From the NCBI GenBank assembly GCA_947561395.2, contig OX387193.1, forward strand, positions 34,608,255 through 34,672,254: a DNA stretch of 64,000 nt, written 5' to 3'. Below, piece after piece: positions 10,937 through 20,460 of this stretch (the first letter of the stretch is position 1; every line of letters starts with the position of its first letter). A program made the position numbers and the translations under genes. Source of the stretch: Buxus sempervirens (lineage: Eukaryota > Streptophyta > Magnoliopsida > Buxales > Buxaceae). The notes beneath the pieces are model-generated. The model worked only from the letters and a program-made list of their open reading frames with translations, was not told the origin of the DNA and did no database searches.

Positions 10937-12722
10937 TGTAGACACCCCAAATTGCACTACAAAATGAGAAGAAAACTGAAAATATGTAATTGGGATGTGA
11001 AACAGGTAAAAAAAAAGTGTAAAATTTGGTCAAACACGAAGTGCTCGTAATTTATCTACAGTCTGGTCTTGCCTATAATTCATATACGGTCATGTCGTGC
11101 CCGTTTTATTAATACGGGCACGGCACGACCGTAATTCATATATGAGCGCGGGCTTTTTTGCGCGAATTTATCCTTTTTCAATTTCTGAGCCTTATCTGCA
11201 CTCAAATCTCTCTCTGTGAGATTCGAATCCTCTTGTTTATCCTCTATGGTTCAATGGATTGGCATTATCTCTGTTTTTAACTCAATCTGGAATCTTCTGG
11301 AACTCTATCTTGGCATATCCTTTGGACCAACCATGCCCCTGGGTTTGCCTATAAATAGAGGGCCTCTCCTCAAACAAAAGGCCAATAATCTGAAGCCTAA
11401 AAAGCTCCAAGTAAAGAAAGGAATCCCTGCTTTTCTGCTTTCTCAATCCAGGTAAGTCCCTTTTCTCTTTTATTTTCTGTTTTTAATTCTAGAAATAGTC
11501 TGATATTCTCCATTTCTGTAGAATAAAGCCTAGTTTATATTTGTATCCCAAAACCTGCCTCCAAGTACCTCAAGACTCCTCTCTAGCCGTAGAATGTGAA
11601 GAGAGAGCTAGGGGAAAAGGGAACATGTGGATTCTTAGAATAGAACCCCATAATCTATCTTTTCTCTTTTGTAGAATAAGGTCATTGATTGTGTTTGTAT
11701 CCCCAAACTTATCTCGAAGTACCTCAAGACTCCTCTCTAACCGTAAAACGTGAAGAGAGAGCTAGGGGAAAAGAGAACAGGTGAATTCGTAGGATAGACC
11801 CCTATGTACTATAATCTGTGATATGTGGTTGTTTTACTATTCTGTTGATGTTTTAATGGTTTTATTCTAAATCTGGAGGAATCTTGTGGATCCATGTTGT
11901 TTATAGCATGAGATCCCCCTGCCTCCTATAATTTGGATTTTTCACACCTACAGCACTGTTTTCTGGGTTTTGGTAATATTTGGCTAGGAATCTGGATCTA
12001 CCATGATCTATATGGTAGATCTGAAACCAAAAGCCGGAAAGTAACCTGTAGGGTTTCATAATGTGATTTTGAAATTTTTTTTAATCTTGGAGAAAGGATC
12101 CTATGATCTAAACTCTCCCTTTTGATGTTTTTTCATCAACATGGGTTGAGTGGGGGTTCTATTTCTCCATTAATGAGAGATCCGGATCAGATCTGTACTC
12201 CAAGTAACTTTATTCTTCAATGTTTTAATCAAGAGATTACAATCTAGTTTTTCAATCTTGTAATGGTTTAACCTAAAACCAGTTTTTCATATTTCTATTT
12301 AGATTGGTTTTCTTTGATTTTTATCTCAATTTTATTTTAATCATGAAACCCTTAGAATGGTATGATCATATTGAAGATTCTGAATTAATCGGGATATTCA
12401 CGTTTAAAACCATACATTTTTTACTTTTATGATTTTTTTCTTATTTAAGCAAGCTTTTTTTTTTAACATGAATAATACCTGGCAACCACCTTGTGTGGAT
12501 GAATAGGGGTGCCTAACACCTTCCCCTATTCATAATCTAATCCCCTTACCCATCTCTGGTTGTTTTTGTTTTAGAGTTATTTTACTCTAATTTCTGTCTT
12601 TTATATTTGATTTGATATTTTTGGTGTCCATTCACACCTAAACAGAATGGTGGCGACTCTTTGTTTTAATGAATCCCGTGTGATGAATAGGAAGTCATTA
12701 AATTGATTTTCCATGTCTCACA
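10937..12722 (+). mobile_element. Tat-type solo LTR inside the LINE
   Basis: The 1.79-kb LTR runs from TGTAGACACCCCAAATTGCA to CATGTCTCACA and is flanked by a perfect 5-bp duplication CATGT (10,932-10,936 and 12,723-12,727), so it is a clean solo LTR. It has a TATA box near 11,351 (CCTATAAATAGAG), a GC-rich palindrome cluster at 11,046-11,155, and two tandem copies of the CTCTAGCCGTAAAACGTGAA type core (11,570-11,625 and 11,725-11,780). Closest relatives in the window are 51,592-53,407 and the inverted LTR at 4,338-6,035. Confidence 0.95.
11046..11155 (+). repeat. Palindrome cluster in solo LTR
   Basis: The motifs TACGGTCATGTCGTGCCCGT and ACGGGCACGGCACGACCGTA form a long imperfect palindrome about 200 bp upstream of the TATA box. 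Confidence 0.65.
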
Positions 12723-12727
12723 CATGT

Positions 12728-13389
12728 CTGGAAGTCAGATTATATCTAAGATTCAGAGATGGGTTCAGGAGGTCTCATATTATACTAAGCCGACAAGAGC
12801 TTGTGGGACTCAAAGAGCTGCAATATTAGAGAAACTAAATGTCTTTTATCCTCTGTTTCATTACTCAATTCCTAAATTCATTCGTTGGAAAAGACAAAGA
12901 GTTTATCCTTATATTTTGAATGTAGATGGAGCTTCAAAAGGCAATCCTGGGATTAGTGGAGGAGGTGGAATTATAAGGAATTCTTCTGGGCAATTTATTG
13001 CTGCTTTCTCGGCATACTATGGGCATAATTCTAACATCTTGGCAGAATTATTGGCTCTCAGAGATGGCCTTCGTCTGGCAGACAGGTACGGAATTCAAGA
13101 TCTTCATATCGAATCAGATTCGAAACTCATAGTGGACACTTTTGCTGGTTTGGTGTCCATCCCTTGGAAGTTCCTGATTTGGTGGAGAGAAATAAAAGAG
13201 AGACTGATAGCTTTCAACCGGGATGTGTATCATGTTTACAGGGAAGCCAACGCAGTTGCTAATGGTCTGGCTAATGAGGGCTGCATTCATTTCACCAACC
13301 GTTTCTATGACTCTTATTCTAGTTTGTCTCATAATGTTAGAACTTGTTTGTTCCATGATAGGACTGGTTTATTTTCCATTAGATATTAG
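12728..13389 (+). pseudogene. LINE ORF2 C-terminal RNase H domain
   Basis: The frame continues after the solo LTR with GSQIISKIQRWVQEVS and then a plant LINE-type RNase H: NVDGASKGNPGISGGGGIIR (first Asp), NILAELLALRDGL (Glu), HIESDSKLIVD (second Asp) and VYREANAVANGLANEG. In the last motif, active relatives have Asp after the Ala (A-D-x-L-A); here it is Asn, so the fourth acidic residue is lost. The open frame ends at a normal stop before the 3' UTR. The domain would cleave the RNA strand during reverse transcription. This copy is an immobile remnant. Confidence 0.85.
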
Positions 13390-13934
13390 TCCTTGTCTTA
13401 TGTTTTCTTTATCAAGGTTAAGGTTTCATGTCCCCCCGCCCCCCCCCCCCCCCCAGAATTTTGTAATTTCATTGGCATTTTTAATATACAGGTCAGGGTC
13501 TGCCTCAACCCTCCTCCCTCCGCTGGAGTGCCACTAAGGTTATTCATGCCTTAGTGGGTTTTTACCAAAAAAAAAAAAAAAGAGAGTGCTTAAATGTAAG
13601 CAAAGTAAAGAGAAAAGGCTTTGGTGCTTACCTTGGTAGCTTGAGAGACTTGAGCCAACAATTGGGCAGAGCTTCCTTTCTTCTTCCAGAGCCTTCAAGC
13701 TTCAAATTATCAACCATTTACAAGAGGTGAGGCCTTCTATTTATAGGCAAGAGCAAGGGTAGGAAAGTCACAAGGGTAGACACAAAAGTGTGTCTAGAAC
13801 CTTCCAACTCTTGTTTAAAGCATGAATTGGGGTAATTTGGCTAATTTCTGAGGTCAAATTGGAGAATTCCCACCTCCCAGATAGAGGTATGGCTGTAAAT
13901 AAGAGAGATCTCGCAGGGTTTTTCAATTTGTGGC

Positions 13935-14285
13935 AAAAACAGTGTAACCGAAAACACAGTTCGGTTATACTCAAAAACACTTATAACTGAAATATGATTT
14001 CGGTTATAACCAAATTATATTTAACCGAAATTATAACCGAAATCATATTTAACCGAAATATAATTTCGGTTCAAATTCTATTACGCCCACGTGCAATCAA
14101 TAATGAAGCCTAACAAATAAATATTCGCCAAATCTTTTCAGAAAAAACCAAAATTAAACTTCGGTTAAACAGATATTACCCATGCCCGAGATATATTTTC
14201 GGTTATTCATAAAAACTTAATGAACAAAATATTATTTCGGTTACTCATATTTAACTTTTCGCCAAAATTTAACTTCGGTCATGAC
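13935..14285 (-). repeat. Palindrome cluster, AACCGAAAT / ATTTCGGTT arms
   Basis: At least five inverted motifs of this type (for example AACCGAAATATAATTTCGGT) lie upstream of the minus-strand TATA box of the element B LTR. The geometry is like the clusters in the other LTRs, but the arms differ. Confidence 0.7.
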
Positions 14286-15101
14286 ATGAAAAAAATCCTT
14301 TACACTTTTAAATTTCATACCTATGTAATTTGAGGTGTCTACAGGGCCCGAATTATCGCTCGAACTCTCACTGACAGATTTTGAGAATTTTGCCTTTTGA
14401 CCTAGTTTTTATTATAATATTGTTTTTATTGAATTCCAACTCATGTACTAACAAGATTAGGGTATTTTGAGAGTGTTTACACTAGCTGATGCTTTATTTG
14501 GATTTTTATAAAGAATTTGGATACGTTCTACTAAAATGACTTTTATTTGAGTTTATTGTTCCAAATCCTTTTCCTTTCAACTTGGTTTGATTTTATTATT
14601 TCCTACACTAGTATTTGACTTATCTAAAGATGTTTCCAGAGTTGTTATAATAGAATTGTTATTATTTTCCTCCGTGTACCTCGGAGTGTTTATTCTCACT
14701 CATGTAGCTTGGCTTTGAGACTTGCATTTCCTCCATGTATCTTGGAGTTGACCTGTGGATTATTGATGATGTTTTTGGTATTAAAATAACATGGTTGAGT
14801 ACTTGTTGGCCTTGTGTCTAGCGGGCATAGCTTATTATGGATCCATAGTTTAGCTAGATAGTGAAGTGGGTCGTTCTTTGTTTAGTTAGCCCCGTGGTCC
14901 ATTTATGCAATTTAGTCGGTGTATCTCGGCAATCCTTTTCCTTTATCCGTGTATCTCGGTGGGAAGTTTGGTTGTACATGCCAACCTTAATCCCTATTTC
15001 TGGGTGGGTACTTGTAGACACCCCAAATTGCACAAATAATCATAAAAAATCATTATCTCCTGGAAAGCCAGCACAGAAACTGAAGAAAATAAACTTTTAC
15101 C

Positions 15102-15245
15102 TGTATCCGGATACTTAGGCCGGATACAAGTACTCCTTCCTGTATCCGGATACTCATACCGAATACATGTGAGCCTTAGTGTATCCGGTACCATGTACCG
15201 GATACCTTAAGGCCCTTTTTTATCCGGTCTGATATACCGGATACT
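15102..15245 (+). promoter_or_regulatory. TATCCGG palindrome cluster, 5' LTR
   Basis: Four units of the form TGTATCCGG, then 8-9 nt, then CCGGATACA (one arm has a base change). They are spaced about 35-40 bp apart and end about 155 bp upstream of the TATA box. The place and array suggest an upstream promoter module; function is inferred. Confidence 0.75.
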
Positions 15246-15400
15246 TTAAGTTTGCTCAAAATTAGGGTTTTCCGAGAGAAATCACTTGTTACCATCATGT
15301 CCCTCATTAAATGAGGGGAAATCTCGGAAATAACCTTAGGGTTAAGGTTGGGGGGGTTCTAGACATTAAGTTGTGTCTACCAATGACCTTAGCCTTTGCC

Positions 15401-15408
15401 TATAAATA
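15401..15408 (+). promoter_or_regulatory. TATA box of 5' LTR
   Basis: TATAAATA in the context TTTGCC-TATAAATA-GGAGCC. It is the only good TATA match between the palindrome cluster and the conserved R/U5 core, and it is found at the same place in all Tat-type LTRs of the window. Confidence 0.8.
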
Positions 15409-17316
15409 GGAGCCTCCTCCTTGAGCAAATGACACTCAACTCTTGTTTTGAATTCTCGCAAAGAAGAACTCCAAGAGAAGAAGAAAACCGCTGCGGAATC
15501 GCCTCCAGAACTCAGGTAAGCCTCAACTTTTCTTTTTATTTTCTGTCTTTACATTCCTAGATCTAGATCTTTTCTTCTACCTTTCTGTAGTGTAAAGCCT
15601 TGTTTGTATGTGTGGAAATCCTTCCCCGGCTCAAAGTATCTCAAGACTCCCCTAGCCGTAAAACGTGAAGGCGGATCTAGGAGAAACAAGACTGGGGATT
15701 GACCCTAGTGCTAGAACCCATGTAGCATAAGGCCTTTTTGATTGATTGTAAACCGTTCCATATTCAAAGTACCCTTGATTATCTTGAAGAACCGTGTTTA
15801 ACGGGAAGAGAGAACAGAGGGAAACGATAATGGAACGGAACCCTAGGCTGTCTTAGAACCCTATTTGGATGAATATGTATGCATGCTATTGATCTTGTTT
15901 GGTTTTTTTACACTTGCACATACATATCACTATTTTAGCGGGATAGGCTCATATTTGGGGTTTATTGCATTTATTGTGATAAATCTCAAATAAATGGCCT
16001 CAATCAATTCTGGAATGCCTTTTGGACTATTTTTAAAGTATTTGTGTTAATCTTACACAAATCACATATTTGTATCAATTTTCGGATTTGGTTTTTTCTT
16101 CAAGAATGGCTTAGCTTGACAGCACCTGTACCCCTACTTCGGACGCCCATAACTTCATCATCCGGATGAATTTTGGGGCGATTCTAGAACCATGGGAAAG
16201 GTGAGGCTGTCTAGTTTATGTCCACCAAATTTTACAAATTTCTATCTAGCGGATTTTTGACACCTCTCTGGCGAAGTTGAGTGGACAGTTCAGGTTCAAA
16301 TACAAAACTTGTCACTTCGATAGAGAGCCATGTATTCGATTTAAGTCCGATTCAAATGATTTTTGTTTCTAAGTACTCCTTTATGAGTCTATTTTCAAAT
16401 CCAGTTGGTTTCATAATTTTTGGATTTCATTTGAATTATTGGTAGCCGATTTACTCAGAACTGTTCATTTGTACTTTTCTGGGTAAATCTGGGATCTTCG
16501 GGGCCTGTTCGGGTGACCACCCAAGGCACATCCGAAGGGATTTTTGTATGAGGCTAGTTTCTATGGAAATATGGCCATACAAACTTAAATCACACCAAAT
16601 TTCGTGGACTTTTATGTAGTGGATTTTTCTAGACAATTTTCCAAAGTTGCCCACTTACCACTTTTAAAAATCCCCAGCAGCAACTTCAAAGGAGCATAAC
16701 TCCTAGGTTTTTTATCAGAATGAAGTGAAATTTTGCATGAGACTCTAATTTACCCTAATCTTTCAAATGGATTTGGTTTGGTTCAATTTAAAATGATATT
16801 TGAATGATTTCAAGGCAAGTGGCATACTTTTTACTGAATTTTCTGGATTTGATTCAACTTTGTTTTTTGAGCAACTTGTGCTTTGATTTCCATTTTTTGA
16901 GATATTCCAGAAGTGATATTGACATAAGAGAAGATCTAAAATCCATTTGGATCTTCATGTGAATATATCATACACTTGTTCCTTTTTTAAGGCTTTTCCA
17001 TGATTTTTAGCAAGCTTCTTATTTTCTTTTTAGCATGAACATACACTTGGCAACCACTTCGTGTGGATGAATGGGGGTGCCTAACACCTTCCCCCGTTCA
17101 TAATCTAATCCCCTTACCCATCTCTGGATTTGATTTTCAGGTAGGATTATTCTTATCCTAGAATTTGTCTTTTGGCTATTTTTGCTTATTTTTGAACTCT
17201 TTGGTGTCCATTCTCACCTCAAAATCATGAATGGTGGCGACTCTCCCGTTTTTGCATTGAGCCCGTGTGTTGACGGAGGGATGATCATTCCGGTGATTTT
17301 TCCCATGTCTCACAAC

Positions 17317-17334
17317 TGGCGACTCTACTGGGGA
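17317..17334 (+). other. Primer-binding site of element C
   Basis: TGGCGACTCTACTGGGGA begins two bases after the LTR end. It is the tRNA-Arg-type PBS known for Ogre/Tat elements. Its first ten bases recur 82 bp upstream inside the LTR (17,235-17,244). Confidence 0.88.
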
Positions 17335-18214
17335 CTTGTAGATTTAAGCCTTTTTGTATATATTCATGCTTTTTACTTATTTTTGAATGCTTGCTACTTT
17401 GTTTAATTCATTTGTATATATTCTTGTATTTCAAATCAGATTGGGATGCTTTTGAATTTTATATGAATCAAGTCATGTATGTTTTGCTTGATGTTGCCTA
17501 AAGGTTGATTTAGGAAAAGCCTATCTTGAAGCATGATTTGGTTGTATTTGGTGATAACATGCTCTAATTTGAATTTTGAATACCATGGTTTGAATATGAG
17601 AATTAGTAGCATGAAATCTAGGAGTTCAGAATTTTTGGGTATTCAAACATGATTCCTATAAAGCATGTTTTTTTTTTTTTTTTTTTTTGTGCTTAAAAAT
17701 TTTTGTTATGCCATGCCTTTGATTTGGGGTATAGGGGAATTCAATTTGAGCATGAAAACCAAGAGCATGAAATCTGAAATTTTAGTGCACATTGTGGTTT
17801 TTTTTTTATGTTCACCAATATACCATGTCAAGTAGTTGCTAAACTTTTAGGCATTAATTTGGGGTATAAAGGATGCACTTTTGGGCATGAGAAATCTGAA
17901 AATTTTAGTGCATATTTCTGGAGATTTTAAAGCATATTTTACCTCATTGAAACACTTTTGAACCATGCCAAGTAAGTGCTAAAATTTTAGGCTTCAATTT
18001 GGGGTAAATGGTACACTTTGAGCATGAAAATCTAGAATTTTAGGAATGCTTTTGGGTTTCAAGCATGCTCACATGATTTAATTGTTGTTTGTACAAATAA
18101 CATGTTTTGTATACTACTTTGTTGGGCATGTAATACTTTTTGTGCATATTTGGTTACTTTGGTTCTAGCTTGCTTGTATTTAGCTTCATTATTTTGTCAT
18201 ATATGCCTTGGCTT

Positions 18215-18670
18215 GAAATTGAATGCATGGCTACGAAAAAGAGTGGCAAGGGGCTGGGACGTTGTGAATGTTACCACAATCTTAAAATTGCACTTGAGCA
18301 CTTGAAACAATTTGCACAGCCTACCCATTACCTATTAGGAAGTTGAACCATGAATGTGTGTAGTTTGGCGCACCGAGGTCGTGACTTCGGAAAGCGAAAG
18401 TGAAAACATTTACCTTAGAATTTGGGTCAATGATGTGATGACAATGGGATCTGTGATTCGATTCCGGGCATCACTAGACTTGAGTTCTAAGTTGCCAATT
18501 AAGCCAAAACCCAAAAACCATACGCTTGAAGGTGGAGAAACACGTTTTCAGCTAAAAACACACAATTGCGTTTGGGGAATTGGGTGTAAATGTGGGAAGG
18601 CCGTTTGCATGTTTTACAGGCCAAGGTATAATGAGAATACCATATTGAATGAAGGTAATACAAGATGGCA
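18215..18670 (+). other. Conserved non-coding leader block (copy C)
   Basis: Counterpart of 1-470 and of the reverse complement of about 7,815-8,275. It contains GCATGGCTACGAAAAAGAGT, GACTTCGGAAAGCGAAAGTG and GGAAGGCCGTTTGCATG. Confidence 0.75.
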
Positions 18671-18871
18671 AGGTAAAGCCATGTTCTTTTCATGAATGTA
18701 TGAATTTTGCAAGTATGATGTCCAAGCCCAATTTGGGGCAAGTTTTGAAGGTCAAATTAAGGTGAACATCAATTGGGAATGAAAAAAAAACTAATCGGGT
18801 GAAAATATGAGTCAAAAAGGGCCATTTCGGCAATAACCGCAACTCAGGCCGGTTAATAACAACTCTATTCA

Positions 18872-18975
18872 TATCCGGTATGTATTTCCGGATACAAAGA
18901 CATATGCGTGTATCCGGTTAGGGTGACCGGATACAATAAGGCATATTCTTATCCGGTATATTATACCGGATACGT
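18872..18975 (+). promoter_or_regulatory. TATCCGG palindrome cluster, leader
   Basis: Three units: TATCCGG-TATGTATTT-CCGGATA, GTATCCGG-TTAGGGTGA-CCGGATAC and TATCCGG-TATATTATA-CCGGATA. They are the same motif as in the LTRs and upstream of both antisense genes. No TATA box follows closely on either strand, so this copy may have another role or be a silenced promoter. Confidence 0.7.
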
Positions 18976-19275
18976 TCAAAAAATGCACAAATTGGCTGTT
19001 TAGCCCGAATTTTCAGAATAAAATGCTTAAAACACTGTGGATCATCCTTAGGCACCCCGAAAAGAACATAAGAAATGTTCCCAAAAATACAAAATCAAAA
19101 AAAATAAAATAAAATATTCTTTCAAGATTTAACCTAAGTTTGAAAATCAAAGAGGAAACCAAGGTGTCATATTTTTTGACACCAACTCAACTCAAACATG
19201 TGTCAGTCAAACTTTGGAACTTGAAAACTGAGAAAATTCAGCAAATTTGAAGAAAAAAAAATAAAAAAGAAACCT

Positions 19276-20250
19276 TTAGTTGGTTATTTTTATCAATCAA
19301 ATCAAAACATTTGTGGGACCCTTGGAAGCCCTAGAATATTCCAAGAAACCTTTGGTTGGTTATTTTTATCAATCAAATCAAAACATTTGTGGGAGACTTG
19401 GAAGCCCTGGAATATTCCAAGAAACCTTTGGTTGGTTATTTTTATCAATCAAAACATTTGTGGGACCCTTGGAAGCCCTAGAATATTCCAAGAAACCTTT
19501 GGTTGGTTATTTTTATCAATCAAATCAAAACATTTGTGGGACACTTGGAAGCCCTAGAATATTCCAAGAAATCTTTGGTTGGTTATTTTTATCAATCAAA
19601 TCAAAACATTTGTGGGACACTTGGAAGCCCTAGAATATTCCAAGAAACCTTTCGTTGGTTATTTTTATCAATCAAATCAAAACATTTGTGGGACACTTGG
19701 AAGCCCTAGAATATTCTAAGAAACCTTTGGTTGGTTATTTTTATCAATCAAATCAAAACATTTGTGGGACACTTGGAAGCCCTAAAATATTCCAAGAAAC
19801 CTTTGGTTGGTTATTTTTATCAATCAAATCAAAACATTTGTAGGATACTTGGAAGCCTTAGAATATTCCAAGAAACCTTTGGTTGGTTATTTTTATCAAT
19901 CAAATCAAAACATTTGTGGGACACTTGGAAGCCCTAGAATATTCCAAGAAACCTTTGGTTGGTTATTTTTATCAATCAAATCAAAACATTTGTGGGACAC
20001 TTGGAAGCCCTAGAATATTCCAAGAAACCTTTGGTTGGTTATTTTTATCTATCAAATCAAAACATTTGTGGGACACTTGGAAGCCCTAGAATATTCCAAG
20101 AAACCTTTGGTTGGTTATTTTTATCAATCAAATCAAAACATATGTGGGATGCTTGGAAGCCCTAGAATATTCCATGAAAACCTTGGTTGGTTATTTTTAT
20201 CAATCAAATCAAAAAAATTTTGGGACCCTTGGAAGCCCTAGAATATTCCA
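19276..20250 (+). repeat. 76-bp minisatellite, 13 copies
   Basis: Thirteen nearly identical head-to-tail copies of a unit starting TTGGTTGGTTATTTTTATCA and containing CATTTGTGGGACACTTGG and AGCCCTAGAATATTCCAAGA. The spacing is 76 bp except for one shorter unit. High identity implies recent expansion. Because 76 is not a multiple of three and the unit lacks stops in some frames, it gives long spurious reading frames. The array occupies the same leader position as the different minisatellite of element A. Confidence 0.97.
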
Positions 20251-20460
20251 ACACAAAATCAAAACAACCAAAAAAAAAAAATAACAAAAAAATCTGGATT
20301 GGTGTTCACCTAACCTACTGGTTTACTTATATAGGTGTGTGACTCAAGTTAAATGGAAGCTAACATGTTCTGTTCATTTTTTCCTCAGGTACATTTACTT
20401 TCAACCCAGGTGCACTTATTTGCAGTCATTGCTCCCGTGACCAGATCCAAAGCAAGAGCA

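Larger units (their letters stand above)
10603..13581 (+). mobile_element. 5'-truncated L1-type LINE with poly(A), split by a solo LTR
   Basis: The LINE fragment is flanked by the 7-bp direct repeat GAGAGTG (10,596-10,602 and 13,582-13,588) and ends in a poly(A) run at 13,567-13,581, the hallmarks of target-primed insertion. It is strongly 5'-truncated: only the C-terminal end of ORF2 and the 3' UTR remain. The coding part is split by a solo LTR at 10,937-12,722. The 3' UTR carries a poly(C) run near 13,433-13,454. Confidence 0.9.
7488..14343 (-). mobile_element. Tat/Ogre-type element B, fragment (5' LTR and leader)
   Basis: Minus-strand fossil with, in its own direction, a 5' LTR (14,343 down to 8,747), a primer-binding site (8,743-8,727) and a leader (8,726 down to 7,488). 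The leader matches that of elements A and C. It is cut at 7,487 by another LTR stub, and no coding region remains here. The LTR is split by a LINE at 10,603-13,581, which itself contains a solo LTR. The element sits inside a minus-strand TGTAACGCC-family LTR whose sequence resumes at 14,344. Confidence 0.85.
8747..14343 (-). mobile_element. 5' LTR of element B, split by a LINE
   Basis: The LTR pieces are 8,747-10,602 and 13,589-14,343, about 2.6 kb together. Termini are TGTAGACACC (right edge, reverse complement) and CATGTCTTACA (left edge). It is related to the solo LTR at 41,131-43,999. A minus-strand TATA box is at about 13,738-13,746. A palindrome cluster with AACCGAAAT / ATTTCGGTT arms is at about 13,935-14,285. 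A segment near 10,485-10,530 holds the conserved CCTAGCTCTCTCTTCATG core. The 7-bp target duplication of the LINE marks the split. Confidence 0.87.
15013..17314 (+). repeat. 5' LTR of element C
   Basis: It runs from TGTAGACACCCCAAATTGCA to CCCATGTCTCACA, 2,302 bp. The TATA box TATAAATAGG is at 15,401. Upstream is the TATCCGG palindrome cluster (15,102-15,245). Downstream, a conserved stretch CCTAGCCGTAAAACGTGAAG near 15,651-15,670 is shared with every Tat-type LTR here. The 3' part has CCTAACACCTTCCCCCGTTC and an internal TGGCGACTCT (17,235-17,244) that copies the start of the PBS. Confidence 0.97.
17335..20460 (+). other. Non-coding leader of element C
   Basis: About 3.1 kb between PBS and gag. 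It has AT-rich sequence with GCATGAAAA-type repeats (17,590-18,060), the conserved block (18,215-18,670), the TATCCGG cluster, an A-rich stretch and the 76-bp minisatellite. A T-rich tract ending TTTTTTCCTCAG at about 20,388 looks like a splice acceptor just upstream of gag. Ogre-type elements are known to splice, so a leader intron is possible. Small open frames here are not conserved and I do not call them genes. Confidence 0.7.

Noticed and set aside
19280-20241. Series of overlapping 62-117-residue frames with FINQIKTFVG and similar repeats
   Set aside because: They are frame-shifted readings of the 76-bp minisatellite (76 is not divisible by three), not a repeat protein.
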